Shown: in pieces, positions 1 through 11,470 of the stretch
How positions within the stretch are numbered: the stretch's first letter is position 1
Layout: each line of letters opens with the position of its first letter
Source: Moniliella sp. 'wahieum'
Taxonomy: Eukaryota; Basidiomycota; Moniliellomycetes; Moniliellales; Moniliellaceae
Direction of reading: 5' to 3'
Assembly: GCA_003971905.1 (NCBI GenBank)
Contig: RSEE01000019.1
Coordinates: 372,001-436,000 of the forward strand
DNA length: 64,000 nucleotides
The notes under the pieces: generated by a model
Told to the model about the DNA's origin: nothing
Databases searched by the model: none
The model's input: the letters and a program-made list of their open reading frames with translations, nothing else
Made by a program: the position numbers and the translations under genes

Positions 1-721
1 CAGCAACCCACGTCTGCAGGCATTGAAGTTAGTCCTATAATAACCAATGAAGAATATGAGGCGAGCATACCTTGTTTGCATCCAAGAACGACCGGTAACC
101 CTGGGGGCTCGCATTGGCAGACGCCATCAAGTTCTGATAATGAGTCTCCATTCTAGTCTCGATGCGTTCCATACGATCGTTCATGTGGTTGACAGCCCCT
201 ACGAGCATACGCAACGTCGTCACAATCTGGTCGGTATTAGACCCTTCCTGTAAATCTCCCTCGTTGAAGAGGGAAGGGACGGCTGGAAATGATCCTTCCC
301 GTTGGGCCCTGGGCATCGTATCATCGCCGTTGTCGAGCAAAGTGTCGATAGTTGGAAACATCTCGCCGAAAGTGCTCATCGCGCTGTTCCCATCGTTTTC
401 GGTATCAGGAGCCGGAGTTTCCCCCTCCGTTACGGCCTCCTGGGTCATATCATCATCCACGTCGATGTTTCCTGTGGTGGTCATGTCCAAGGCATTGTTT
501 GCATCCTCGCCATGGTACTGGGCTTGGGTTAGAATAACATTATTCTCAGAGGGAGCTGTCCCTTGCTGCGACAGTGTTGTCGGCCGCGCCTGGCGTGTCG
601 CCCTCGCAGCAGAAAGCGCTGATCCAGGACGGACAGAAGGTGTGCCCGCCCCTGCCAACGAGGTGCGGCGCCGGAGAGGAATCCGACTGGGGGTTCCTCT
701 TCTGACAATTGGAGGGGCCAT
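1..721 (-). CDS. Gag-like coiled-coil protein, 5' part of gene, runs off window
   Basis: I do not recognise this protein with certainty. The ATG at 721 (MAPPIVRRGTPSR) opens a basic, S/T/P/R-rich N-terminus. An acidic middle follows, then a predicted coiled coil with motif MNDRMERIETRMETHYQNLM near residues 185-205. Exon 1 ends at 71. A 57-nt intron (donor GTATGC at 70, branch-like GGACTAAC, acceptor TGCAG ending at 14) leads to a second exon that leaves the window at base 1. A basic tail, acidic stretch and coiled coil resemble the N-terminal part of fungal retroelement Gag or LINE ORF1 proteins, but no nucleocapsid zinc knuckle is visible here. An upstream in-frame ATG at 796 is possible. 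The hairpin-bearing LINE derivative begins only 80 bp upstream. It could equally be a host gene. Confidence 0.5.
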
Positions 722-800
722 TGTCGGTACAGTTGGTAAGCTGTATAAGCACAACGGTGTTGGTTGGGAAGGAAGTTGTAATGCGCTTATACACAAGGAG

Positions 801-1185
801 GACCACCGGGCCTACGGCCCGGTCAGCTGGGGCTTCGCTCCAGCTTGATGCTGCGTCGCCACCTTAGCACCTTTTCCACTTCGCCACCGTAGCCACCGTT
901 CCACGGTCGCCAACACCGACATAGAGAAAATATAACCGATGCTTGCTGGCTGCAGGGGGCGTGGAAGGTGGCACGGGGCAGCTGATGTTAAAAGTGCACA
1001 GGGCGAATCGAGGGATAATATAGGACCGGATGGTGAGAACCGGAGGGTCCTGATATCCTGGCGATCCCTCTGGTTCCTTAACCTTGGTGGCGCATCCAAC
1101 AAGCAACCCCCGCAAGATGAACGGTTATTAGGTTTAGACGCAGGGTTCCCCCTGTCCCAGCCTTACGCTCTGTCAATGAAATAGA
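801..1185 (+). mobile_element. Short (385 bp) derivative of the local non-LTR retrotransposon
   Basis: Both ends match the long LINE copy at 45585-47627. The 5' end has the same GACCACC start, the same two tandem hairpins and the same CGCCACCTTAG/GCCACCG-rich tract. The 3' end (about 1029-1185) has the family tail, with GGAGGGTCCTGATATCCTGG, CCCCGCAAGATGAACGG and CCTTACGCTCTGTCAATGA. The whole reverse-transcriptase region is missing, so this is an internally deleted or SINE-like non-autonomous copy. The middle (about 930-1010) has no match that I can see elsewhere in the window. It cannot code for its own mobility proteins. Confidence 0.75.
805..845 (+). repeat. Two tandem hairpins at LINE 5' end
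   Basis: Hairpin 1 is 805-823: arms ACCGGGCC and GGCCCGGT with loop TAC, an 8-bp perfect stem. One base later hairpin 2 is 825-845: arms AGCTGGGGC and GCTCCAGCT around TTC, a 9-bp stem. In hairpin 2 the single difference from the long copy turns a G-C pair into G-T, which would still pair as G-U in RNA. Both hairpins recur at the 5' end of the long copy (47583-47623). Confidence 0.8.
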
Positions 1186-1647
1186 CGCGATCTAGGGATA
1201 TTGTGAGAAGAGCCGCATCAGTATGGTCTGTGTGTTTCGACCAGGGTCTATCGCGCCCCGTGCAGTTCAAGGAGCTCCGATGTTGTAACCATTAATTCAA
1301 TTTAACTTTTGCGTTTTCTTTTCCCAAGATGCATGATCTCCGCATCCCTAAGGTATAGCCTCTGTTGCTCTTTTTGATGCATCCTTGTATTAGGCGTGTC
1401 GTTGGCTGGTGGCGTATTCGACCACCACGACCAACACTATAGTGCTATCGCATCACCCATTAGGGTGGCCATCTGGACTGCCACTCTCATCAGATAGGGG
1501 ATCACGAATGTAATACGCCTTGGAAGAGCATCAAAAAGAAGCGGGAGAGCGTGCGTCTCTGGTCTGTATGGGACAGGGGGGGCAAGGTTTAAGGTTGGAG
1601 GGCCGCGATTGTCTGTCGGGCCGGTGGCAAGAAAAGCACCCACACCC
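1186..1647. other. Intergenic, upstream of transposase-like gene
   Basis: No gene recognised. It presumably holds the promoter and 5' UTR of the gene starting at 1648. No inverted terminal repeat was evident by eye. Confidence 0.4.
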
Positions 1648-4600
1648 ATGCATCATGTACAACCCATCGCCCATCCTTACCAAGTCGCCACCGCCATGCT
1701 TCGACCTCGGCTCAGTGGTGCCGCCCGATGGAACAAGCTCGCACACGTGCACAATGGGACAGAAGCATCTGCTGTACCTGTTTCCTCGGCCTGGTCCACG
1801 GTGCAGCAGAACGGGAGGTTGCTGTTCCAGTGCCGTGCTTGCCCAGTTCGACCGATGACCCAGTTTGATGCACTCAAGCACGCGAAGGTGCGCAAGCACA
1901 TCCATAACGTGGTGCTGGGTGCGAGGATGGGGGCTAGTCACGCCCACGCCATTGACGAGGTGGCCGAAGATGCGAGCATGCCCCCCCAGCCACCTAACGC
2001 ACGCTCGCCTTCCCCTGCTTCCCGTGCCTCTTCACCTGTAGACACTACCATGGCCGAGGACGAGTTAGGCCAGACGCAGCCCAGTGTTTCCTTTGAACCG
2101 CCTTCAAGAGCCCACGGGCGTGTCCTTTGCCGCCCGTGGGCGCGTGACAACCCGCTCGGCGCCTCGAATGAGCGTGTCGAGCAAATCCGCAACCAAGAGA
2201 CTCTCGAGCACTTGCTTTTGGGCCAAGGTGATGATGTGATCGGCGACGAAGATGACTCGAACTGGACTGATGCCGAGGATGACCTCGACTGGGACAGGGA
2301 GATGATGGGCGCAGGGTCGAACGCCACGGCGCACGCAGCCGGATGCATTGCGTCTTCCGCCACACAGAGACGGCAGCATCACGGCTGGCGGCCCAAGCCT
2401 CATGCTGCTGAAGCAAGGATCAAGCTTCTGGAACGACTGGTGGCCAATCCCCCAGCGTCATGGCCTGCCGCAGGCGTCTTTGAGTCACCAATGGTACGTC
2501 ACATGTCACATTCTTGCTCTCTTGCTCGTTTGAGTGTGACTGGTGAGATTAACCTGCCAGCCGCAGATCTGGGCAGTTATGAACGTGTTCTATGGCTCGG
2601 TATTCTCCTTCTCAAGGCGCCAGGCCCGGGCAGCATTGCTCTTGATGCGGCTCGCCCGCTGCTTGCAGTGCGCCATACCTACATGGCACAAGGTGTCGCA
2701 AGTGCGGAGGAAACTCAACGGGCCGTTCACATCTGTTCCGAAGTATGTTGACTCTTCTCTGAGCGAGACGTACTTCAGTCCATTGGATGAGATCGCACGT
2801 CTGGCGTATGGCAACACCCGCTTGCGGAGCGTGATCGAGGACTTGCCAGTGAAGCGAGCTGTGGTGCGCAACGTATCAGATGGCCAACGTTTCTATAAGG
2901 TCATGTCACGACAGCCGACTGCTGTCAACAGCTGCGGGAGAGTATTTTGGTTGGACGAACCCGCGGCTGTGAAGAGGCAGAGACCTGACACACAACCTCC
3001 CCATCCCCAGCGGATCGTTCTTGTCCAAGGATGGCACATTGAAGCTGACTCAAACGCTCCTCGGCGTGTAATGGCCCGTGTGAGAGACATGGTTCTGGAT
3101 GATGGTGCTGGAGGCGCCGCTGGCATGATACGGCAAACATATCGTGTGTCCCCTACAGCTGAACAATCGGTTGTTCCACTCGACGATCTCACGCCCTTCA
3201 AGGAACAGGCCTACCGTCGCCTGTCATTTCGCGACCAGTCTGGTGACGTTGTGGCGCAGAACTCGCTCCGCGCCATGTCTAAGGAGCATGGTGCCGACCG
3301 CGTTATCTTTGCACCCATGATGGCTTGGTGCGACGACGCGCGCGTTTTCAGCCACAGCCGGCAGCGTGCGGGTGCAACAGTCATCTACCTGTCCTGGGCC
3401 GGTCTTCCTCAAAGCCACCTGTTCGCGGATGAGGGTACGAGTTTGTTCATGGTCAAGCTGGGAACTGATGAAGTGCGCGCGTTTGAGGCCCTTGTGCGCC
3501 AGGTCCAGTATGTCTTTGTTACTAAGCTATCTTATATATATGTCACCGCTGACTGGCATTTCTGCTCAGGATATGGGGAAAGACAGGCATCAAGGGGGCC
3601 GACGGAATATCAGGCCGCCCGATTGTCCTCATCCCCCTTGTTCATGCTGTGGTAGCGGACAACCCAGCGGGAAACCACCTTGCTGCCCGTGCCCTCAGTC
3701 CTAGCCCCCTGTGCTGCCGTATTTGCGGGGCCAATTTCCAGAACCGCGGCCATGCTGACCAAATTCTGCATGTGCTCACAGGAGGTGTGAAGCGAAGCAA
3801 TAAGCAGATCCAAGCGAACCTCGAGAGGCAGGTGGATCACGCTATCCTGGGCAATAACGCTGCATACGACCGGGAACGCGCCGCGACGGGCGACAGGGAC
3901 CCCAACGTCCACCGACTCTGCTGCTCCTGTGTCGCCGACATGGACATGTTCGAGAATAAGGGTGAGAAGCAGCCCATTCACACTCGCCCGTCCCGGAAGG
4001 GATTTGCTTTGCCTAAGACAAGGGCTAGGGTCATTGAGCTGAACCAATCCGAGGCGGACGATCTGCGACGGAAGAGTTTCTTGATGTGCCCGGCGCTGTC
4101 CCTGCCGCAGTTTGATGTGGCGGACTGCTTTCCCCTCGACTTTCTTCACACCTTCCTCCTCGGAATAGGGAAGGACCTGCTAAAGTTGGTGGCGACAAGG
4201 GTGAAGCCTAAGGCGAAGGAGCAATTGGCGATATTCATCAGCGGTCTCAACACGGAGGGTATCCCTGGCGCAGAGGGCACCAAGATCCGAGCTAAGGGTT
4301 TGATGGCTAACCTAAAGACTGGGGTTGGGAAAGATGTGCGCACTATGCTTGTGGCTCTCCCATTCGCGGCACTCCCTATCCTTGAGACCGGAAAAGAGGC
4401 CAACAATGAGAAGGAGTTCACGTTTCCGATTCCGCTTTATGATGCTATCGTCGCGGCAGCCGACCTGCATGGTTTGCTTTCCAGGACATGGTACCCGGCA
4501 GCCGGGCAGGCCAGGGCCCAGTTCATGGTACGTCCCACAGCCTTGATTGATATACGGGTTTAGACGCTGACATGCCTGTTATGGCTGGAACAGTACCGGG

Positions 4601-5867
4601 TGACCCAGACTGCATACCGACTGATCGAACGCCTTTCGAGACTCGGCCCCGACAGCGCCATGATCGCGACGCGACCGAAGCTCCATCTCCTCCTGGCGCA
4701 TACGTCTGATGCTCGCTCGTTGTCCCCTCTCCAGAACACGGACGCTGCCAGATTCGAGGGTCGCGTGAAGCACATCCGTGCGTCCGTTGCCCATTGCAAC
4801 TTCCAGAACCTCCCGCGTGACACCTTGTACAACGTCATGGTCGCCGAGAAGATTCTGCACCACTCTTCACCGGGGTATGATGTGTCTAGTGACGGCTCGG
4901 TGGTGGCTCGGCCTGGAGCTCCTCCCGGGTGCTGGAGCAAGGGAAGGAAGAGCCCGACTACGACTCTGATGGCATGGCGATTCCACGAGTGGTGCTGGCC
5001 CCAGCCAAGAACCAATCCTCGGTGGGTTGCAACAACCTCACCGACGAGGAGCTGGGTCGTTTCCAGTTGGCGGACCGTGTCAAGGTGCGGGCGCAGTACC
5101 TGGTGGGCAAGGCGGCTGTTATCGCTACAGGGGAGATGATCCGTGTGGGGATGAACGTGACGATCGGCCAGAAGTCGGCCGAGTACAGCGCGTCCGCCGA
5201 CTTTGTTATTGGCAAGATCCTCCGGATTGGGCGCGACCCGTTGGATGAGAAGGCTGCCTGGGTCGGGTACAGGCCGTACATCATCACGGGTAGCACGCAT
5301 CGCTCAGGCTGCCGCATTGTCCGCGAACTCGATGATGGTGATGCTCCAGAAGAGTTTGCCCTATTGATGGTGAGCACCGATGAGTGCTGAATCCGGCTGC
5401 GTGACAATTGCTCATCAAGTACTGACACTGGGACATTGTGACCACAGGATGTTGGCAGCGAGGCGCCTCTCCAGCACGCCTGCACCAAGAAGTGCATGAT
5501 AGAGCAAGACGGCGAGAAAATACTGGTGCACAACTACGAGAAGGACCCAGTCTCGGGGGAGAATGAGGCGATGGAGTACTTCATCCCGGCGGCTTCTCAT
5601 TTTAAAGCCAAGAATGGGAAGCGGCTGGTATTGAACGAATACGCTATGCGAAGTCCACCACACCACAAGCCGCACATGGACTTGAGGATCAGCTGGAAGT
5701 CCCCCGAACTGAGCGCCAACGCGCTGAGCAAAGACGTGGCCCAGAGGATTGCAACGAACGGTGCCATGCACCTGTGGGACAAGCGCGCCAAGAAGAAGAC
5801 ACCTGCCGTGGCCGCTGTCGGAGGAGGGGGCAACAGCGGCGACTCTTCGGACAGTGATAATGATTGA
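1648..5867 (+). CDS. Large zinc-finger, transposase-like protein (five exons)
   Basis: About 1,310 residues. Exons are joined by introns at 2494-2566, 3508-3569, 4528-4593 and 5370-5447; each has a GTAYGT-, GTACGT- or GTGAGC-type donor and keeps the frame. The N-terminus has a C2H2-like finger (FQCRACPVRPMT, then HAKVRKH) followed by an acidic, D/E-rich linker near residues 190-230. The central region includes DCFPLDFLHTFLLGIGKDLL. That HT-LLG-K signature recalls long fungal proteins related to CACTA/Plavaka-type transposases, from memory of the family. The C-terminus has CxxxC/H-rich and RSPPHHKPHMDL motifs and ends acidic. There is one frame break near 4925 (CCTCCCGGGTGC). The ATG at 1648 is the first in frame; 1696 is an alternative. 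It may be an intact DNA transposon gene or a domesticated one. The catalytic residues were not assigned. Confidence 0.6.
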
Positions 5868-7338
5868 TGCGAGAACCAAATGGACATATGCATCGCGCGA
5901 TGAGGATGAGTATAGGTTTGGTGTCAGTAGTCAGTCGTCAGTAGCCAGGCCATAGGGTGGTGCGCATCCCGGACCCATCAGCCGGAACCTCTCGAGACGT
6001 GAGATGGGGCGGTGGGCGGCGCTTTGACATGATGCGCATGCGCACATAAGCTTCTTTTGCCGGCGAACGAGCCAGGTGACGGGTGACTGTCATGCGTCCC
6101 ATGCGCACGGGCATGGCCGAAGCGAAGGGGCGGTTATGGAGTAAGAGGCCAGACGGTGAGGCGTCGGTTGCAGCCCCAAATGGATGTCGCCACAAGCGTC
6201 GGGTCTCTGCCACGGCCTCCTCAGCCCCACTCCGCTTATCCAGCCGATCTACCCATTTTCCAATCCCGCCATGACCCATGTTTCAATTTTTCACACCCGC
6301 CCGTGTTTCTCTTTCCAGACAGCTGCGAGTTGCTGAGCAGGGACAGCCATGGCCTTGTGCAGTTACTTCAGAGGTACGGTTGGAGAGAGAGGTGGTGAGT
6401 GAAGTTGGAGAGCTTGAGGGCTGGAGCCTTTCAGGCCCCGCCCTGAGGGTGACTCGGGTGATTCGTGTGCAGGGGGTGATCATGGCGTCGAACGTGGCAG
6501 GCGCATGTGGAATTGCTTAAAATCGGTGTCTTTGGTTGCCGGTCGACGATAGGTCGATAGTAGCTTGTAGGCCTTAGGCCCTAAGGCCTAAGCTTAGGGC
6601 TTAGGGCCAATTGATATTGGGTGCGCCGGGGTTTACGCGCATATATCGCATCATCGACATCATCGCGTCTTGTGTATGTCAGTACGTGTAGTACATAGGG
6701 ATGGAGATACATGAGATGGGCATATAGGGTGCCAATGTGGTCGTCAGGTGCCCCGCTGCTGGTCGAGAGCACTGTGGGGAGCGGGAAGCGGGAGGCGGGC
6801 AAGAGGGGTCAGCGGCCGGTCAGCGCGTACCGGTCAGCCTTGACTTCAGCGGCTCAGCTCAGCTCAGCGCCGGTCAGTCGAGCAACAATGCGCGACGATG
6901 CAGGGAGTTAGCGTCGCCTCCAGGGGCGGACCCGGGGTTTGGGGCTGTGACTACGGGGCAAGGTAGGTGTATGTGATGGTACTAAGAAGAAGAAACAAAA
7001 GGGACATGGGCGGCAAGCACGGTAGAGCCGAGATGGTGCTCACATAATAGCTCTCGTTGGGGGATACATTTCTGCCTTCACGGGGTGGAAGACACTTACG
7101 CTCACGTCGTGAAACTGATAAAGGACAGATAGAACTGAGGCCCTAACTGACACTTAGTGGGCACCTATGGCCCGTTGGGCGTGACAGGGAGAATGCAGAG
7201 GGGAACAGTGTAATGAGCACAGCCCAGGTCAATCCATATTCATTGTTTAGTAGTGTGGTTCCTGCTCCATAATGCTTAGGGTACTACCCGCTCAGCTGGA
7301 CTGATGAGAGACCGACATCTTGCGGAATCCCAGGTTGT
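5868..7338. other. Intergenic region between two convergent genes
   Basis: No coding region recognised. It contains the 6568-6608 inverted repeat and a GGTCAG-rich patch near 6808-6875. The 3' UTRs of the flanking convergent genes must lie here. Confidence 0.4.
6568..6608. repeat. CTTAGGCC inverted repeat plus TTAGGGC repeats
   Basis: Perfect 11+1+11 inverted repeat at 6568-6590 (arm TAGGCCTTAGG, spacer C). It is followed directly by AGCTTAGGGCTTAGGGCC, two more TTAGGGC units. Related CTTAGGCC/AGGCCTTA words occur near 22078 and 61710. Confidence 0.7.
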
Positions 7339-9347
7339 TCACATCACAACGCACTTCTTGCTATTGCATCGGGATGGGGTCGGAGGAGGTTGTGGACGAG
7401 GGGTGCGGGAAGCCTGGGGCCCAGGGGTCTGCGGTGCTCGCTGTCCTCCTTGTCGCTTCCCGCCCTGCTTGAACGCCGACTGTTTGGCGGGCGAAGCCTT
7501 CACGGACGCGCCGTACTCTTCCGCTTGAAGACTCTGAGCCAACTGAGATCCGTTTGCATCGATGTCAACAGCTTGTTGGGGCCCGAAGAATGGGACGGTG
7601 ACTGAGTTTGCGAGCCTGGCGGAGCCGCGGATGGGAAGGAGCCGGGATCCTGACCAGATGAAGCGTGTCGATCGACCGGATTTTTTGGAGGTCTCCGGCG
7701 AGCGACGTTAAAGCTTCCATCAAAGAACTCACTACCCGCCTGGTCCACATCCACCAAGCTTTCCCACACCACAGAAGAGTGTCTCAGCAAGGCAGCGTCT
7801 GTAGCCAAAAGGTACAGAGGCGGCCCTTGCTGCATCCCCTCATCCTCCTTCTTGCGGTAGATAACCGAGACATGAGAGTTGCGGAATAGGGCAGCAAGCT
7901 CGCCAGGACGAAGGGATTCGGTCAACGCGAATAAACCCGAGTAGGTCAACTGCGTGGGAGAGCGATCAAAAAAGTCTTTTAGGGCCAACGCTGGGGGAAT
8001 CCTTAACGTCAACAACTCGTTCGTATAAGAGACTGCAGGCATCCACATACCATCATCCACTTGTTGCCTTTGCTCTTGGGTTAGTGATTTCCCCTTTCGG
8101 CACCAAGCGCCTCAGGGGTGAATTGAAAGAGCGCACCCGAGGAAAGGGAGTCAGCTTGAGCAATCAACATCATAGCAGAGTCGTAGTCTGTTGTACGCTG
8201 CGTCGCTTTTAGCACCCGCTCGTCCGCTTGATCAGGCAGCCATCCGTGGACCAAACGCACTCCCGCTAATTGAAACAAGGCGCGCGCTCCATCCCATTTT
8301 CGTCGAATCCGAGAGCGGCAGGGGCAAATGAATCGCAAGTATCAAATTGAACATTGACCGCCAGTCCAGTCTGCGTCGAGGGCAAGGCAGTCAAGGCTGC
8401 CATGACGTCCGCCTCGGCATCAGGACCTTGCTTAGCTGCGCGCGCAAGCAAATAGTTAGCCAGTAGTGATGAGAGGTACTCATAGGTTGCAAACGTTTTG
8501 GTAGGTGAGATGGTGATTTCGCCCCTCAAAATCAATACGTTGGCCAATGCAAGAATGGAGCATGGGCCATTCACGTTCTGTTAAGCCAAAGGAGAAGTGA
8601 TTCAGGAACTTGAAAATACGTTAAGGGTACTCTAGAGCGCATACGCACCTGCGTTAAGATCCTCCTCGGCTGGCCAAGCCAGGTCACCTCTTTCAAGTCC
8701 CAGTGGAGCTCAGGTTGAACCGCCACTTCGCCTGGCGCCGACACGTGATGAGGATCGTCAGGCAACAGCTGAGCCTGGGGTTCGGCCAGCGGAGAGGCGT
8801 TTGGGGGTTGTACATCGAGCGGGTGTGATGCCTGCACCCCCGAGCCAGACTGCTCCGTGGCCGCGCCAGATGGGCTGAGGGATGAGGAAAGAGTGGGAGG
8901 ATCATTGCTGCGTAAGGCATCCCGCCTTACAGGAGGCGTGTCAGCACGAGTAAGGGAAGTTGATAGAGAAGGATGAAGAGTGGAGTGTGCAGCTGGATCC
9001 TCGGTCGAGACGGGCAAGGCAGATTCAGAGTCCTGTTGCATTGGTGGTGGCTGTTGGGCAGATGGTTCGAGTGCATGCTGAGGCTGAGCAGGGGAATCAG
9101 AGACAGAAACGGAGACGGCGGCTGACGCAGCAGCGCCTTGCGCCTTGCCGAGGGGGGTATCGGATGACATGAGAGCGTGAGCCTTCTCGTGGGGTTGTGC
9201 GTGAGGCGCGTGAGGCGGGGAGGATGCTGCGGACTGCGAGCGGTGGTGGCCGTGAAACGCTGAAGCGGGGGGAGGCAGTGTGCCGGGTCTTGTCCTGTGA
9301 CGTGTGCGAAGGGTGTTGTCCATCCCAGCATCTATGTCTGAGATCAT
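7339..9347 (-). CDS. MINDY-family (DUF544) deubiquitinase with C-terminal CaaX box
   Basis: MINDY enzymes are cysteine proteases that trim K48-linked ubiquitin chains. Exon 1 (9347-8649) codes a long low-complexity S/P/Q-rich N-terminus and the start of the domain (WDLKEVTWLGQPRRILTQ). After a 71-nt intron (8648-8578) comes NVNGPCSILALANVLILRGE, which carries the family's catalytic Cys, with the oxyanion Gln just before the intron. Further on are GVRLVHGWLPDQ, PTQLTYSGLFAL and LAALFRNSHVSVIY (catalytic His), then VVWESLVDVDQAGSEFFD. Near the end an LAQSLQAEEYG helix resembles the MIU ubiquitin-binding motif. The last residues CVVM form a prenylation (CaaX) box, so membrane attachment is likely. 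Frame breaks lie near 8286, 8090 and 7548. The start could also be the ATG at 9323. Identity is firm. Confidence 0.85.
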
Positions 9348-11470
9348 TAGGTCTGTCTGACATCTCACAGCACGGATGCTCAGACTGAGCCCTGCGGCTG
9401 ACGTACTGACATGCGCTCCAGCGCGCGCATCCCACGCAAGATGCAACAGCCGGAGCTAAATGTTAACGTAATTACGCGCAACGCGTAGCGCATAACGCGC
9501 AAGGATAGCTACTGGTATCTACGCACGTGACGTCGCGACTTGTGGTGATGATGCGGTGAGAGGTGAAGCTGGAGCGTTTCAACATTGAATACATCAGCCC
9601 AAACGTCTGACGCAGTACTCTCTCGTCACGTGTCACGCGTCACACGCGTCAGGCCCTGTATGGCCTCCATCGACTTCATCGATCATCTCCTTCCCTGGCT
9701 GCGCCTAACCGCCTAACCCCCCCCCTAACTCACCAAACCTGGTCCCATCACCCAGTAGCCCGTACACTCGGATTTCTTTCCCTACAGAGGTTACTTTTCC
9801 TTCTCCACAACTTCTGCTAAAAAAACGTGTCGAGTGTGTGTATCTTCTATTACCATATGGCAGGAGGCAAAGAAAGTGTGCAACCCTACTGCTCCCCGAC
9901 CTGCACGTGACGGATGGGTGGGGCTGGCTACGCCAATGATCGGGCATATGACGAGTCGCGTCGACGCGTCCCTCCACTACCTTAAAAGGGGAGCGGTGGT
10001 GCAAAGAGTAACCGTGGCACAAGGCGGAGTGGTGGAGCAAGGAGGAGATGTGAAGAGCAATTGGGGTATTTGCCACAACGATACGGGGGGGGGGGGGGGG
10101 GACAAGAGAGGGGGGGGGGGCAAAGGGGATCAGCGGAACAAGGGAGGGGATGGCGCAAGGATGATCGGTGGTCCAGAGGTGGTGGGCTCGATCCATGCCG
10201 AGGACATGCCTTTGGGCTTGAAGCCGAGGTGGCCGCACGCTTGGCAGGGCTGCATATGAGCCGGCTTGGGGTGGGTGGTAGTAACGTGTCTGAAGCCTCC
10301 GGGGCTTAGGGACGCGTAGATGCAGTGGAGCGGACAGACACTGCCAGGGCTGACGCATGATGGCAGTGGTTGTCAAAGGAACCCACGCGACATGCTGTGG
10401 TATGGAGAACCGACGCGGCTGATGGAAGGCTCGCGCGACTGGGCAGATGGAAAGCTGGAGGACGAGATTGGATGATGAAGATGATGCAGCTAAGTGGAGA
10501 CGAGAGGTTGCCTGTATTACTGAATCAATTTGGCTGGAAACGTTCAGGAGTTGGACAGGAAAGGCGGGAAGGGACGAGAACGGAAGGTGGGAAAGGATCC
10601 CACCAATCGTGGATACTGACTGTTGGTTGGCCCTTTTGGTAACCCCCTTCTGTCTAAGCCCCATCGCACTGGGATAGATGTTGACAGAGCGAAGCAGACG
10701 AACCTGCTATAGAGTGCGACTTGGGAGCACTCGCGATCCTATGGATGAGCCGCAAAGCAGCCTTCAGACAGGCATGAAGGCAAAGGGGTGACCACAAGTC
10801 TACAAGCATCTGAAGGAAAGAAGGCAGGAGAGAGAGAAGGGAGATGGAGCGAGCAGGGCGTGCGCGGCTTGCGAGTGGAACTCTTTCGATCGGCTAAGCG
10901 AGAGCGTCACCGATTCACTGAGGGCGCAGGGGAGGCCTAGCACTACCACCCCAACAGAAGCAAGCGGAGGCTGCGAAGGGACTAAGAATATCATCCGATA
11001 GCACTTCCTCGTAGCGATATATGGAAGGAGGACCGGATAGTGTAGGTGTATTATATAGTTGAACGTATATCCTTCAACCACATCGCACAACATTCGCGCC
11101 ATCTTTTGGAGGCTCTCCTACCGTGTAGACGCCCTCCTCGATATCAATAAAACAAAAGAGACGTAAGTGATTATCGTTATTGATCGTCGATGGAGAACCA
11201 GTACGTGTGCATATGGAAGGGCGTATAGTCTACTGCACATTCCCCTAGCGGGAATAAAAATCACCTACGCACGTCGAACTAGATGACTGCCATGCGTATA
11301 CGGCGGGGGCTGGGCTTTGAGTCACCTTCATGGTCCATCATTCCATGCCCGCAGAGGGCATGGGATGAGAAGAGGGGTTACGCGTTACGCGTAGTCTCAT
11401 AGGCAGCACTTTGGTCTGGTAACTCGGAAACATTGACATGGTTCACACGTCACAATCTTATAGAAAGAAA
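9348..11470. other. Intergenic, upstream of MINDY gene
   Basis: The region next to the MINDY start holds ACGCGCAACGCGTAGCGCATAA-like CGCG words (9470-9500) and CGTCACGTGTCACGCGTCAC (9617-9640), probably promoter elements. Between 9705 and 10664 the minus strand stays open for about 320 codons. It is proline-rich, contains a CQACGHLGFKPKGM cysteine motif in a neighbouring frame, and is interrupted by poly-G tracts. It might be a small low-complexity gene, but I cannot support it. No gene is recognised at 10670-11470. Confidence 0.35.
10085..10120. repeat. Poly-G tracts (17 and 11 G)
   Basis: G17 at 10085-10101 and G11 at 10110-10120, separated by ACAAGAGA. On the minus strand this would be poly-C, able to code polyproline. 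Such runs are prone to length error in sequencing. Confidence 0.9.
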
